Shown piece by piece: positions 47,101 to 57,454 of a stretch of 64,000 nt of DNA; the stretch's first letter is position 1, and every line of letters starts with the position of its first letter. Origin of the DNA: Pleurotus ostreatus/Saccharomyces cerevisiae fusant (Eukaryota > Opisthokonta); the NCBI GenBank assembly GCA_024196135.1, contig JAMQCK010000039.1, positions 62,001 through 126,000 on the forward strand. Direction: 5' to 3'. The position numbers and the translations under genes are program-made. The notes under the pieces are model-generated. The model had not been told where the DNA came from. It saw only the letters and a program-made list of their open reading frames with translations, and did not search any database.

Positions 47101-48035
47101 CTTACGTTATTTTCGCCGCTTCCCTCAGTGATCCATCCCAGCACGAACCCTATGTTCCAACTATCAGGCATGAAGGTGAGTCCGACCAATGGTGCTGATA
47201 TTCCGAGTACGTGACGTTGCAGAAGGGAGCTCGTCATGACGCTATAGATCTCGTCTTGAGCTGCGACGCATATCAGTGCGACTGGGACCGCATCAATCGG
47301 ACAGTTAGGCAACAAAAGCTGAGCATTGGCCAATGATCCTGCGAACCCTTCAGCGGCGGCTGGTTGAGCACCACCCGATACTAAGCCGCGAGGATGTTGC
47401 ATGCAGAAACCCTGCTGAGCATTAGTTCCTGACTGAGTTGATATTGATGAGCTCACTTTGCCATCCACGTCCGCTGTATCAGTTATGCTGATTTCGGACG
47501 TCGCTGACACTGGCTTCAACTGCCGATAACCGCGCAGGTCAATGGGAAGAGACACTATCATAGCAGCCACTCCGCGCTTCGGCAAGATTCGAGACGGTTT
47601 CTCAGGACAGTTGACCGCAATGGCGTAGGAAACCTCGTGACTGTTATACGGCCCGTCAGAGGGTAATTCTACAATGCCTAGTCGGTTAACGCACTGAAAA
47701 GTCAATACAGGATTGCTTTGCGCCAAGACGTCAGCCACAAAAGCAGTGATGTGATGCCCACGGGGATCCGGTGCTAGTAACGGCTGGAGCTCCTCGGGAC
47801 ACCACAGAACCTTGGGATCTGGGCGTTGCGCAGAGGCGGCGGTCGACTGATCGTCAATTTAGTAGACGCTTCATGAGGCATGTTCAAGGCCTTTTCGCAC
47901 CTGGACGTTCGCGGTTCCTCGAAGCAAGTCGACGAGGGACGAAACACGAGCGGGCCACGATGTAGCCGTGTGTACGACTTCTACATGATGCTGGAGATGT
48001 GGCGTACGTGAAGGATTGTTGGTATTGTTCCTCAT
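44162..48035 (-). CDS. Unknown large family, copy 3
   Basis: This is the minus-strand member of the family described at 8146 and 13796. The start at 48035 gives MRNNTNNPSRTPHLQHHVEV, then TATSWPARVSSLVDLL, which parallels the first exon of copy 2. Next come LQPLLAPDPRGHHITAF (like LPHLGPDSH), IVSLPIDLRGY, VPVALICVAAQDEIYSVM and LTFMPDSWNIGFVLGW (47100-47290). HLAHGQLEHTIDHGLGIFDL follows (46980-47060), then a block with AWPPHHAPDELPCGE (near 46110), PRNAYFD and IDLRVLDSHPFDVCDTVALL (45290-45640). The C-terminal block has NCPVWDLRDSSQAIRLCAF and FQWTLKHQQ (44450-44650), then a charged coiled-coil-like tail ending at 44162. No block shows a frame break that splicing could not explain, so this copy may be intact. 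Function unknown. Confidence 0.75.
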
Positions 48036-48527
48036 GCCGTGGCAAGTCTTCGTCAAGTCAGAATCAGGGGTGTGGACGTTCAATAAGGAGAATCGCAGTT
48101 CGCCCGTCAGTTTGGATGTCGGTCTCGGGCCGATCTCTCCGACTTCACGCGCGTGGTACGCTTGCCGGCCATGCAGAAAGTCAAGCAGGACTTCGATACT
48201 CAGAAGGGGAAGCTGATAGGATTGGACGAACAGATCGAAATCATTGTAAAAGCCTGGTCAACGTTCCAAAGGAAGAGGACGCTTAGATATGATCTCGATA
48301 GGTTCACACCGACACTTGCGCACACGGTTGTTGGACCCTGTTTTTTCTTTAGTATACAGTAATAATTTCCATACCTTTTGTAACAGCCGTCTCCTCTAAC
48401 TTGGGGGTGTCGAATAAATCATCATCACCCAGTAATTGCAATCAACTCGCGCTGTGAATCACGAGCTATACGTCTCATATCCGCCGTCTGACCAGATTCC
48501 CCGCCACACCTCTACGTTCAACCCGCC
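48036..48527. other. Intergenic, copy 3 promoter and VPS28 3' flank
   Basis: A short plus-strand frame (48153-48362) has no known features and is not accepted as a gene. Nothing else is seen. Confidence 0.35.
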
Positions 48528-50261
48528 TCATCCCTCCTTCTTGTCGCTCAAGCTGCGGAAGAACTCCGCGTAGGCGTGGTCGACGTCGAAGAGTAGCTGG
48601 AAAACACGGTCAGACGGCCCGAAAACGACGAACACCGACACCGAACAGAGGCCGAACACCGACATCGAACAGAACCCGAACACCGACATCGAACAGAACC
48701 CGAACACCGACACCAACGCAGAGAGACCGAACACCGATATCGAAGCCCTGTCCCTACTACCAATTCCTCGCTAACGGAGACCCTCACCTGCCGCGACTGC
48801 TCCTCCGTGATCTCCTCCGACGCCTTCATGCCGTTGAGCGTGATGAGCCTGGGTGGAGTGTGAGCGGTGCGGAAGGTGAAGGGCAGTGGTGAGGGGAAGA
48901 TGGACGGCGAGGGTGGTGAGAGGTAGGAAGTAGGAAGTAGAGGAACGATGGACGACGGGGGAAAACGACGGCGACGCGGAGGCACCATCCAGACTGAACG
49001 CGTCGAGGCAACGCCAAAGCAATGCGATGGAAGAACGCCCAGGAGTAATGAGACGACCCAGCCGAAGGAGTCTCCTCACACGCTCGCACCACACGAGACG
49101 CCTGACTACCATAACATGCCCGTATATCCCACATGTACCACAACCACCGACACCACTCTGACCTCCTCCACAAACGATGACGACGACCACCACAAGTCAC
49201 GACACCAGAAGATCATCCATCGCACTCACCACGCCACCATCCGACTCCTTCCCTCCCAGTCCTTGCTGCCCTTGAAGCGCGCGTAGCTCGTGACGAGCTC
49301 CTGCAGGATTGGGTGCAGCTGGTCCTTCGCGCGCAGCCGCAGCTTAAGCGCGTCCATGAAGGTGATGAAGCTCTGTGTGAGGGTGTGTCAGTCAGCGACG
49401 TTGATGGTAGAGGGCGTTGAGGGGAGTCAGGGCGGTGAGGGCGAGGCGGGTACGATGATGATGTCGAAGATTAGACGGAGAGTGCATCAAGTACAGTGGG
49501 ATGAGTTCGTCGACCATGCATGGGGTGGATGGGTTGTCAGAGACAGAGAGCGGTCGAAGAAAGGAAGCGTGCGACGTATAGATGGTCTGCCGAAGACTGA
49601 GCACCTTCACGCACCTGCGTCGTCTCTGCAACCCACTTGCCCGTCTCGGGCCCGGCCTCGCTCGAGTGCTCGACGGTCGCGGGCACGCCGACCTGTATGC
49701 GATGTAGCGCGGCGGGGTGGTCCATCTGGGGGATCAAGTCAGCAAGCGTACCCATGTGTACCAAGTGCGCTCCTTGGCAACAAATAACCCCGCCCAAGGT
49801 TGGGCGAGAAAGCAGGAGAGGTACGAGGAATCTGTACGCACCCTATACCTCGACATGAACTGCTCCACCGACGGTACGTCGTCCGCGACGAGCTTCAGCA
49901 TGGTCTTATACTGCGAGAGCAGGCGCGTGCATGCGGGCGAGTATCTCTCCAGGGAGGCGTCAGCATGTGCGAGGCGAGGCTTACAGCACCATGGCGCACG
50001 GGTAGAGGAAACGGGATGGCAAGTCACGATCCAAGGAAATCACGGTGGGGAATTGGATGTGGGGGAACGAGGGTGCATCAACCGGGGACCAAGCTCAGAT
50101 ACGCACTCAGCTGCAGTAATCGAGTCCCGCACGTACGCGCGCTCCAGATAGTCGAGCGCGACAATGATGCCAAAGAGTGTCGCCAGGTTATTGTACTTCT
50201 CGCGCTGGGCGTTCGTGGTGTACAGCCGCGCCTCTTCGTCCAAGGACAAGCGGTCAGTCAT
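48528..50261 (-). CDS. VPS28: VPS28, ESCRT-I subunit
   Basis: Vps28 is the ESCRT-I subunit that links to ESCRT-II in multivesicular body sorting. The start MTDRLSLDEEARLYTTNAQR at 50261 is followed by EKYNNLATLFGIIVALDYLE and AYVRDSITAAECVSEL, the conserved N-terminal core. Later exons give LLSQYKTMLKLVADDVPSVE with FMSRYR, PAALHRIQVGVPATVEHSSE, FITFMDALKLRLRAKDQLHP and ILQELVTSYARFKGSKDWEG (C-terminal four-helix domain). LITLNGMKASEEITEEQSRQ leads to LLFDVDHAYAEFFRSL, with a stop at 48528. Seven or so introns are present. The last holds a 24-base minisatellite (48629-48750). Identification is firm. Confidence 0.95.
48629..48750. repeat. 24-bp minisatellite in VPS28 intron
   Basis: About four and a half units of the form CGAACACCGACATCGAACAG plus four bases, starting near 48629; the middle two are identical. 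Confidence 0.85.
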
Positions 50262-50640
50262 GGTGGGATGTGGTCGTAGCTGGGTTCGTCGCCGGCCTAA
50301 GATATAGCGTTCTCAGGTAGCCAGGGATACGTCGTCGAAGATAAGGAGCTCGACGAGCAGATGACCGTCCAGGACGAGGGGGGAAGTGATTAAAGTCGCA
50401 TCACGTGGCGCGCTGGAGTACGCGCTTGGATCAGGACCGAGGGCACCGCACGTCCTTCCTGATTGCCACCATCGCCTCGCCCACAGCTTGCGGGCTCCGT
50501 CTCTCCTGTCCATCTCCTGCTCTTACGACCGACCCGCCTCTCATCTGACGCCCTGAGCCTGCATCTGACGCTCTCAGTCCGCATCTGACGCAACAAAACC
50601 TACACGAACACCTTGACGAACTCGCCCATCCACACTCATC
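50262..50640. promoter_or_regulatory. Divergent promoter region VPS28 / calcineurin B
   Basis: A short direct repeat CATCTGACGC occurs three times near 50540-50590. No coding sequence is supported. Confidence 0.4.
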
Positions 50641-52239
50641 ATGGGCCAAACACGTCCGTCGCGTACACCAATCTATCATGTTCGCGTGCTCATGCATGGA
50701 TACCTGCTACCACAGAATCTCAGTTCATGGAGGACATGTCGCGGCGGTCAAACTGTCAGTATCCCTGGCGCGCATCGTTGGTTTACCATGCGCGCCTTTC
50801 CTTGAGAAAGGCATCCTGACGCTCGCGTACAGTCACGCCGCAGGAGCTGGACCGCCTGAAGAAGCGATTCATGAAGCTGGATAGGTGCGTCTTCAGATTG
50901 CTGTGGCTTAGTAGCTTGCTGACCTTGATCTCATTCTTATTCACCACCTCCACCGCCACCACGATTAACACCACTGTTGTCATCACCTTCACATGTCACT
51001 GCTACCTCCGCTATGACCGCCCCCCCCCCCCCCCTTCAGCAACCGCTCCGGCTCAATCGACCGCGAAGAGTTCCTCCAAATACCACAGATCGCAACGAAC
51101 CCGCTCGCGTCACGTATGATTGCGATCTTCGATGAGGAGTACGTGCCATGCCATTATCTCTCTCCCCGTGTAGCTTCGCGGTCTCTCCTCTCACTTGTCT
51201 TACCTCGCCTTCACCTGCCCTACTTTCCCTTCTCGCATCTCACCTGTTCTTCGCGTCATCCAAACTCCCTTCTGGTTTGCCGCACACGCCTCGAAACGTC
51301 GCTGCACGCCTGCCCGCTCTCATCACCACGACGTGTTGTCGTCAGTCGTGCACCGGTACTGACATTCTCTACAGCGGCGGCGGGACGGTCGACTTCCAGG
51401 AGTTCGTCGGCGGTCTTAGCGCGTTCAGTAGCAGGGGAGGACGGGACGAGAAGCTCAAATGTGAGTGACCGCCCTATCGTGCATTTTGAGCGGAGTGATG
51501 CTGTCTTGCAACTGGGAACGCGTCCGCGCTGCTGGCACACAAAGCTGCTTTGCAACCCCGCCGGCGATTGTCGAACGACCCTGCTGACGCGCTCTTCCTC
51601 AGTCGCTTTCAAGGTCTACGACGTCGACCGGGACGGGTACATATCGAACGGCGAGCTCTTCTTGGTTTTGAAGATGATGGTGGGGAACAACTTGAAGGTA
51701 CGTGTCGGGATGAGTATGGCGGAGGCGGAAAAGTGCTGTCGGGTGAAGGTGCAGATCCGGTGATGGTGCAGTTGTCTCCTCGGTGACGGTGCAGTGGTGT
51801 TCTCGAGGCGACGACTGCACCAAGCCCTGGCTGCACGGGATGAAGGGTGCACCAAGTCATGGCTGCAAAGGATGATGCTTGTGGGAGAGAAGAGGAGCCA
51901 GACGTTAACACCTCACCCAGGACCAACAATTGCAGCAGATCGTCGACAAGACGATCATGGAGGCAGACAAGGACGGCGATGGGAAGCTCAGCTTTGAGGA
52001 GTTTGCGCTGATGGTGTCGAATACGGTGCGTGTTGAATCCGCTCGACTGCTTGGCGCACGACGTATACGGGACTGTCCCATGACGTTGGGGATTTCGTCG
52101 CGCATGTCACGGACTCTTGTGCAAGAAGACACGCCGCCGTCTGGCGCAATTCCCTTGGCCAATGTGTGCAAGGATTTTTCGCTGACCTGTGTACCCTCAG
52201 GACATCGTCAAGCAGATGACGTTGGAGGACTTGTTCTAG
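50641..52239 (+). CDS. CNB1: Calcineurin regulatory subunit B
   Basis: Calcineurin B is the Ca2+-binding regulatory subunit of the protein phosphatase that controls stress and cell-wall responses. The start codon at 50641 gives MGQ, the N-myristoylation motif, before the first intron. Later exons give [99 protein letters not shown] and [13 protein letters not shown], which are the four EF-hands in order. The protein ends [12 protein letters not shown] with a stop at 52237-52239. At least six introns are present, one with a 15-C tract directly before its 3' splice site. Identification is firm. Confidence 0.96.
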
Positions 52240-53248
52240 ATAAACCGCGAGAACGTACCCTCTCCCTCATATACGCTGCATCCCGGACTTGTCCATGTCT
52301 TGTTCATACTCAGCCTTTGGATCTACGGTAGCCTCTAATGTACATCATTCACCTGCGCGGTCAGGGCTTGCACCTCGCGCAGCCTGCTGGATTTGCATCT
52401 TCGCGCCAGCTTTTGGCGTGATTCTTGGCTGCTGCCATGCATGGCTAGTCGTCGAATATCTCAGGTTCAGCGTTCAGGTCTGACCTCCGTGGTTGTCGGC
52501 GCGCCACCACCCACACCCACCCACAGGTCGGCATCTTCGCCCCGACATACCGGCTACTTCCCCTCCCGGCGAGCACTTCGCCACGAGATTGGCTATTTCT
52601 GCCCCTGTCTTCGTCGGTCAATCGGGAACTTCAAGGCTTCGACCACACGCAAGGCTTCGACCATTGTGACACGCAATGAAATGAAACCGAGTGGGAACCC
52701 GTCGGGGTCTCTCGAGCGTCAGAAAGCACGATGCGGGGGTGATAACGGGCTTAGGTTGTGTATTCTTGGTCCTTGTTCTTCTCTCTTACGTTCATTGGTG
52801 AGAGGTTTGCGCGCCTTGCTGCAGTCTGCTCGTCCCCTCGCTGCTTCAAGGAGTTCCCTTGGGTACTCACACGACCTAGTCGAGGACCACTTCTACGCAA
52901 GTCCTACTTAGAGACTAGACGGACCAGACGGACCCAGTCGTCCTGCTCGAGTGCACCGGTCTTGGCCCCCGATCGACGCCCAGTCGTCCGCCGCGCGCTT
53001 GACTCACCCCGCCCGCCCGATCGCCACGAGAATCACGCCACAGTGCTTCGCCGGGGCTACAGCACCCTGCTGGAACGCACTTGAACAGACTATCCTGCAC
53101 TTTGCACGCTATCCTGGATAGATCCATCCTGCTGTGAGGACGATTGCACGTCCGAACGATTTATACGAGTTCGAACGACCTGTACGAGTCCGAACGACCT
53201 ATACGAGTCGGAACGACCTACACGACCGCACGAACAGAAACGATCGAC
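52240..53248. promoter_or_regulatory. Intergenic, about 1 kb, with repeats upstream of MFS gene
   Basis: No supported gene. A 19-20-base tandem repeat lies at 53151-53229, just upstream of the transporter ATG. The rest shows nothing distinct. Confidence 0.4.
53151..53229. repeat. 19-20-bp tandem repeat in MFS 5' flank
   Basis: Four units of the form CGAACGACCTATACGAGTC, with decay towards both ends, ending 20 bases before the ATG. Confidence 0.8.
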
Positions 53249-56093
53249 ATGGGCGCAGCCACGACGGTTCAAGAGAAGGGGGATATTGAGAAGGAGGGGG
53301 GCGCGGACGAGATGCAGAAGACTAAGGAGGGGGACGTGCAAGAGACACCGGTACCCGCGAAAGAAACCCTCCCCGTCCTCCTCGACATCGAGCATATGCC
53401 CGTGGCGAACGATCCGCGGCAGTGGTCGACGGCAAGGAAGGTACGTTCGCGCGATACTCCCCCTCCGGTGTACGACCTTGGCGTTGCCCCATACATGGCT
53501 AACGATCCCCCCACAGAACTTCTCCCTCTTCCTCATCTCATCCGGCGCCATGATCGCAGGACTGGCGGCCAACATTCAGAATCGTAAGTCTACTACCAGC
53601 TTCCTCCCTCCCCCTCTCTTCCCCTTCACCCTCACGCATATACCCGCTCCCTTTGCCCCCCTTACCTCACCCCACTCCCTACTTCCCTCCCTATCTTTTC
53701 CGTTTTTAATACTCGCAACCATATATGCATACACCCTCGTACTCATCCACCCCCCTAGCCGCCGTCGCCGAAATGGAGCGCTCCCTCCCCGCCACCTCCG
53801 GCGAGATCTCGCTCTCCATCTCCCTCTTCATCCTCATCCAGGGCTTCGCGCCGATCATGTGGTCCTCGATCTCGGAGGTCAAGGGGCGGAAGGTGGTGTA
53901 CATCGTGTCGATTGCGATTTTCACGGTGGGGTCGATTATTGTGAGTGTCTGCTACGCGGGTTTTCGGCTGTTGTGGGCGTGGACAGTGGTGGGCGTGGAC
54001 AGTGGTGGGCGCAGAGCTCGGAGCCAGAACGCTTACGCTTGTTACAGGTCGCCATCTCGAATAGCATCGGGCTGGTTATTGGGTTCAGGTGTATGCAGGC
54101 GGTCGGGTAAGTGTCGAATGGGCTTCTGTTGGCCGAAGACGCTGATTCAAGCGCATATATGCAGCTCGAGCGCAGTAATCGCCATCGGCGCCGCCACCCT
54201 TGCAGACATCTTCGAGCCTGCCGAGCGCGGGACCAAGGTTCGTACTTGTCTCCTCTCCCGCCTTCCCTGAATAACTCGCATCACGCTCAACTCACCCCTT
54301 CCAGATGGGCGTCTACTACATGGCCCCCCTCCTCGGCCCCTCCGTCGCCTCCGTCCTCGGCGGCGTCCTCACCTCCGGCTTCAACTGGCGCGGCCCCTTC
54401 TGGTTCCTCGCCATCGTCTCCGGGTGCAGCCTCCTCGGCTTCATAGTCTTCTTCAAGGACACATTCCGAAAGGAGCGCAGCCTGACGTATCAGAACATAC
54501 TGCGGTCGAGGCTGAGGGAGGCGGCGAAGGCGAAGAGGAGGGGTCAAGGGAGGGATAAAGCGCACGGCAAGTCGGATAAGGCGCACGGCAAGTCGGGTAA
54601 GGCGCACGGCAAGGGAGAGAAAGGAAAGCAGCGGGGTGATGTCGGATGGGAAGATGCTGAGGGAGAGGACGCGGACGCTGATATTACGGCCGCGCCGACA
54701 CCCGCTATCCCCGCTACGCCTGCGGAGGTGGATTTGGAGAAGGGCACAACGACGCGCGACGTGGCCGTCATCGCGGACGGCGATGCTGTTGTGGCTGCAG
54801 CGCTGCCGGACGTGAAGGTGACGCTGCGCGACGTGAACCCGTTCCCGGGCGTCATCTCGATCCTGCGGAGGCCGAACAATGTAGTCATGCTGTTCTCGTC
54901 AGGTGAGTGGGTTATGTTCTTTTCTGTCGGTTTGCTCGACAGGGATCCCTTTGGCTGTCTTCCTACCAGCCTACTATGAAGACACAATACTAACCTTGAT
55001 CCCCTAGGACTCCTCTTCTCCTACAGCTTCATCGTCCCTTACACCTCCTCGCGCACACTGAGCAAGTACTACGGCTATACACCCCTCGAAATCGGCTTCG
55101 TGCTGCTCTCCTTCGGCGTCGGCTCGCTCACGGGAAGCTTGCTAGGCGGGCGGTGGTCCGACATGATCCTGCGACGTCTGAGGGCGAGGAATGGCGGGAA
55201 GTTCTATCCCGAGGTGAGTGGTGTCTCGATTGCCAGTGGACAATTCTGTCGAGCTGAAGCATATACAACGATCCTAACGCGACAACCCACAGATGCGCTT
55301 GCAAAGCACCGTCCCAGGTTTGATCTCCTTCCCCATCTTCGTCCTCGGCTTCGCCTGGATTACGGAGGAGCACGTCCATATATCGGGCATGTGCGTTATG
55401 CTATTCATGACGGGGTTGACTCAGCTGTGCGTTTCGCTCGTCACTCTACGAAACCTCTTCGCCTTCCTTGTGCTGACACACTCTCCCAGATTCGTCTACG
55501 CCAGCACCCTCAGCTACGTCGTCGACGCCAACGTCGGCCGTTCCTCATATGCAGTGGCGCTCAATAGCGCCTTTCGAGGTATATCTGCATTCGTGGCTAC
55601 CGAGATCGCGGTCCCGCTTCAGGTCAGCTTTTCATGACTTTTCTTCTCTTAACCCACCACGCATATATCTATGACTTCGTCCCCTACCACTATCCTACCT
55701 ACTCTTACCCTTCCCTCCTTCTCACTCACCACTCCTCACCACTCCTCACCACTCCTCACCCCTCCCTGACCCTTCCTTACCCCTCCCCCGGTGGCATGCT
55801 GACACTAGCTCCTGCGGGATACCCGATAGGATGGCCTTGGCGACGGATGGCTCTACACCCTCTGGGCCGCGCTCATGGCGTGCTCGAGCGCGATGGTCGT
55901 GCTCATTATATACAAGGGCGCGGCGTGGCGGGCGGCGTCGGAGGCGAGCGAGCAAAGGCGCGCGGCGAGAGATGCGGCGAAGTATGGGGAGACGACGCCT
56001 GCGCCGACAGCACCAGCGACGCCAGCAGCGACAAGGCCGGCATCGCCAGTGGGGGCAAAGCCGGCGTCGCCAGAAGGAACACCGTCAAGGTGA
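53249..56093 (+). CDS. MFS transporter, DHA1 drug:H+ antiporter type
   Basis: A twelve-helix major facilitator exporter of the DHA1 type, probably at the plasma membrane. The start MGAATTVQEKGDIEKEGGAD opens an acidic and Lys-rich N-terminus of about 60 residues. FSLFLISSGAMIAGLAANIQ is followed by the motif-A-like VKGRKVVYIVSIAIFTVGS and the motif-C-like AVIAIGAATLADIFEP. GVYYMAPLLGPSVASVLGGV is also conserved. A long central loop (about 160 residues) has Lys/Gly/His repeats (DKAHGKSDKAHGK) and an acidic part. The second half begins SYSFIVPYTSSRTLSKYYGY and ends with a hydrophilic tail rich in Pro, Ala and Thr. About eight introns are present. Substrate unknown; multidrug or dityrosine-type export is family knowledge only. 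Confidence 0.9.
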
Positions 56094-57099
56094 TGACGTT
56101 AACAGCAACGCAAGTAAAATACAACCCCCCGGCTGCGGGGCTTCTCAACCATCTAGAGGGATATAGGTAGAGGTATGTATATAATAGAAGAATCTCATGC
56201 ATCAAGGACGCAAGCGCGAGAGTTGGGGAGTGTGGGCGTACCCGCTCTGGTAGGCGAGTTGGCTAGCCGGTACGTGGTCGATTTCCTGCTTGCTCCTAAC
56301 CGTCGTGTTGTCGCCAACATGGCCAAAAAGGACGAGTGCTTGCCTGATGCTCCTGAGCGCGATCTTCCGGTAGACAACATACACTCTAGCGAATCGGATT
56401 GGCTTGCAAGCCTTTCACCACTCACTGAGGCGCTGCTTGAGCATCCCATGCTTGCGACGATGCGTGTGCGCCGTTCTACTTGCCCATGGTCTTAATCTTG
56501 TTACCTTGGCAGGCTGATACCGCGCAGGATCCTGTCCAACTCGCGTCCAGCAACTTATGGCCACAGATTTAATCGCAGCCAACTTCTCAGCGGGTCCTAG
56601 AGTGGCTTCAGACGACCCTCCGCTATCGTCACGCTTCCTCTTCAATTGCGGGAACGTAAGGATACTTCTGCATCTTTCCCTGCGATGCCCCAGTCTCAAG
56701 CTGACGATTGGTCGGATGCTTCGGCCTACCTGTTGTCCTGCTCATCGTCGGCTACGGAGACTGAGCAATCCTTTCCTGGCAACTCATCTTCTACTTTCGG
56801 ACCGCCCCTCATGTCGCGTACCCGTCGCTGCGTTTATCATCGCCACCAGCGAGGAGCTCTACAGCGTCATGTCGAGCGCTTTGGGGGAACTGTGCCGACC
56901 GATACCGAAGATCTTCCGCTGCTCAGTCGTAGCTCGCGCTGATACTCTGACGGTCTCGCGACGTTATCGTACATACGCGCATGCCACTACAAGGGCACAG
57001 AGGAGCCTTGAGATTCGAAGGCTTCCAGAGGCATCCCTTGCCCCCTTCCCCCCTTCCAGGAGGGCAAAGCAGAAAAAAACAAAATACTTCATCATTCAT
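56094..57099. other. Intergenic with decayed copy of the unknown family
   Basis: No intact gene. The part 56557-56960 carries a remnant of the unknown family (separate entry). Upstream, 56340-56460 has a frame (ESDWLASLSPLTEALLEH) that could be a trace of the family first exon, but the match is weak. Confidence 0.4.
56557..56960 (+). pseudogene. Relic of unknown large family (copy 4)
   Basis: The frame at 56815-56880 reads RVPVAAFIIATSEELYSVMS followed by SAL, matching VPVAVFCIATHDELYGIVAS and VPVALICVAAQDEIYSVM of copies 2 and 3. The next conserved element (PLLSLAFSPETW) is only hinted at in another frame (DTEDLPLLS), so the frame is broken. None of the other blocks is seen nearby in order. 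It therefore looks like a fragment left by deletion or decay. Confidence 0.6.
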
Positions 57100-57189
57100 C
57101 GACACCAGCAGGATTCGAACCTGCGCCCTCAGAGAGGAAGAGATTGAGAGCATTCGAATCTCTCGCGTTAACCACTCCGCCATAGTGCC
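57100..57189 (-). tRNA. tRNA-Ser(CGA) with a short intron
   Basis: Read on the minus strand, acceptor strands GGCACTA and TGGTGTC pair, with discriminator G as in serine tRNAs. The A box is TGGCGGAGTGG-like and the anticodon stem is AGAGA/TCTCT with U33 and anticodon CGA. Fifteen bases lie between the stem strands, so an intron of about eight bases follows position 37. A long variable arm precedes the T arm GCAGG-TTCGAAT-CCTGC. Confidence 0.92.
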
Positions 57190-57454
57190 TTGAATGATTG
57201 GCGTCTTGTATATGTGTTGTTACGCGTACGCATGCCGTCACTCACGATGGACACGTTTTCCCCTGCAACAACACATTCAAAGATGCTAGAACCCATGTCT
57301 GTACTTGACTCCGATAAAGAGACTAGATCCGGTGCCATCGACGAATCTGACTACCGCTCCCAAGCAGTCCTCTTCGGTGCCATCCACTCACTCGGACTAT
57401 CCGCGCGTTACGCTTTTCCGCTGCTGAATTGTACGTTCAGCATATAACAGTACC
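57190..57454. other. Intergenic with small plus-strand frame
   Basis: A plus-strand frame (57241-57447) reads MDTFSPATTHSKMLEPMSVL and so on. I cannot tie it to any family, so I do not call it a gene. Confidence 0.3.

Noticed and set aside
48153..48362. 69-residue plus-strand frame upstream of copy 3
   Set aside because: No domain, no supporting exon and a position inside a likely promoter region.
56175..56495. Plus-strand frame with ALVGELASRY as a gene
   Set aside because: Only a weak possible trace of the unknown family first exon; no other blocks follow in frame.
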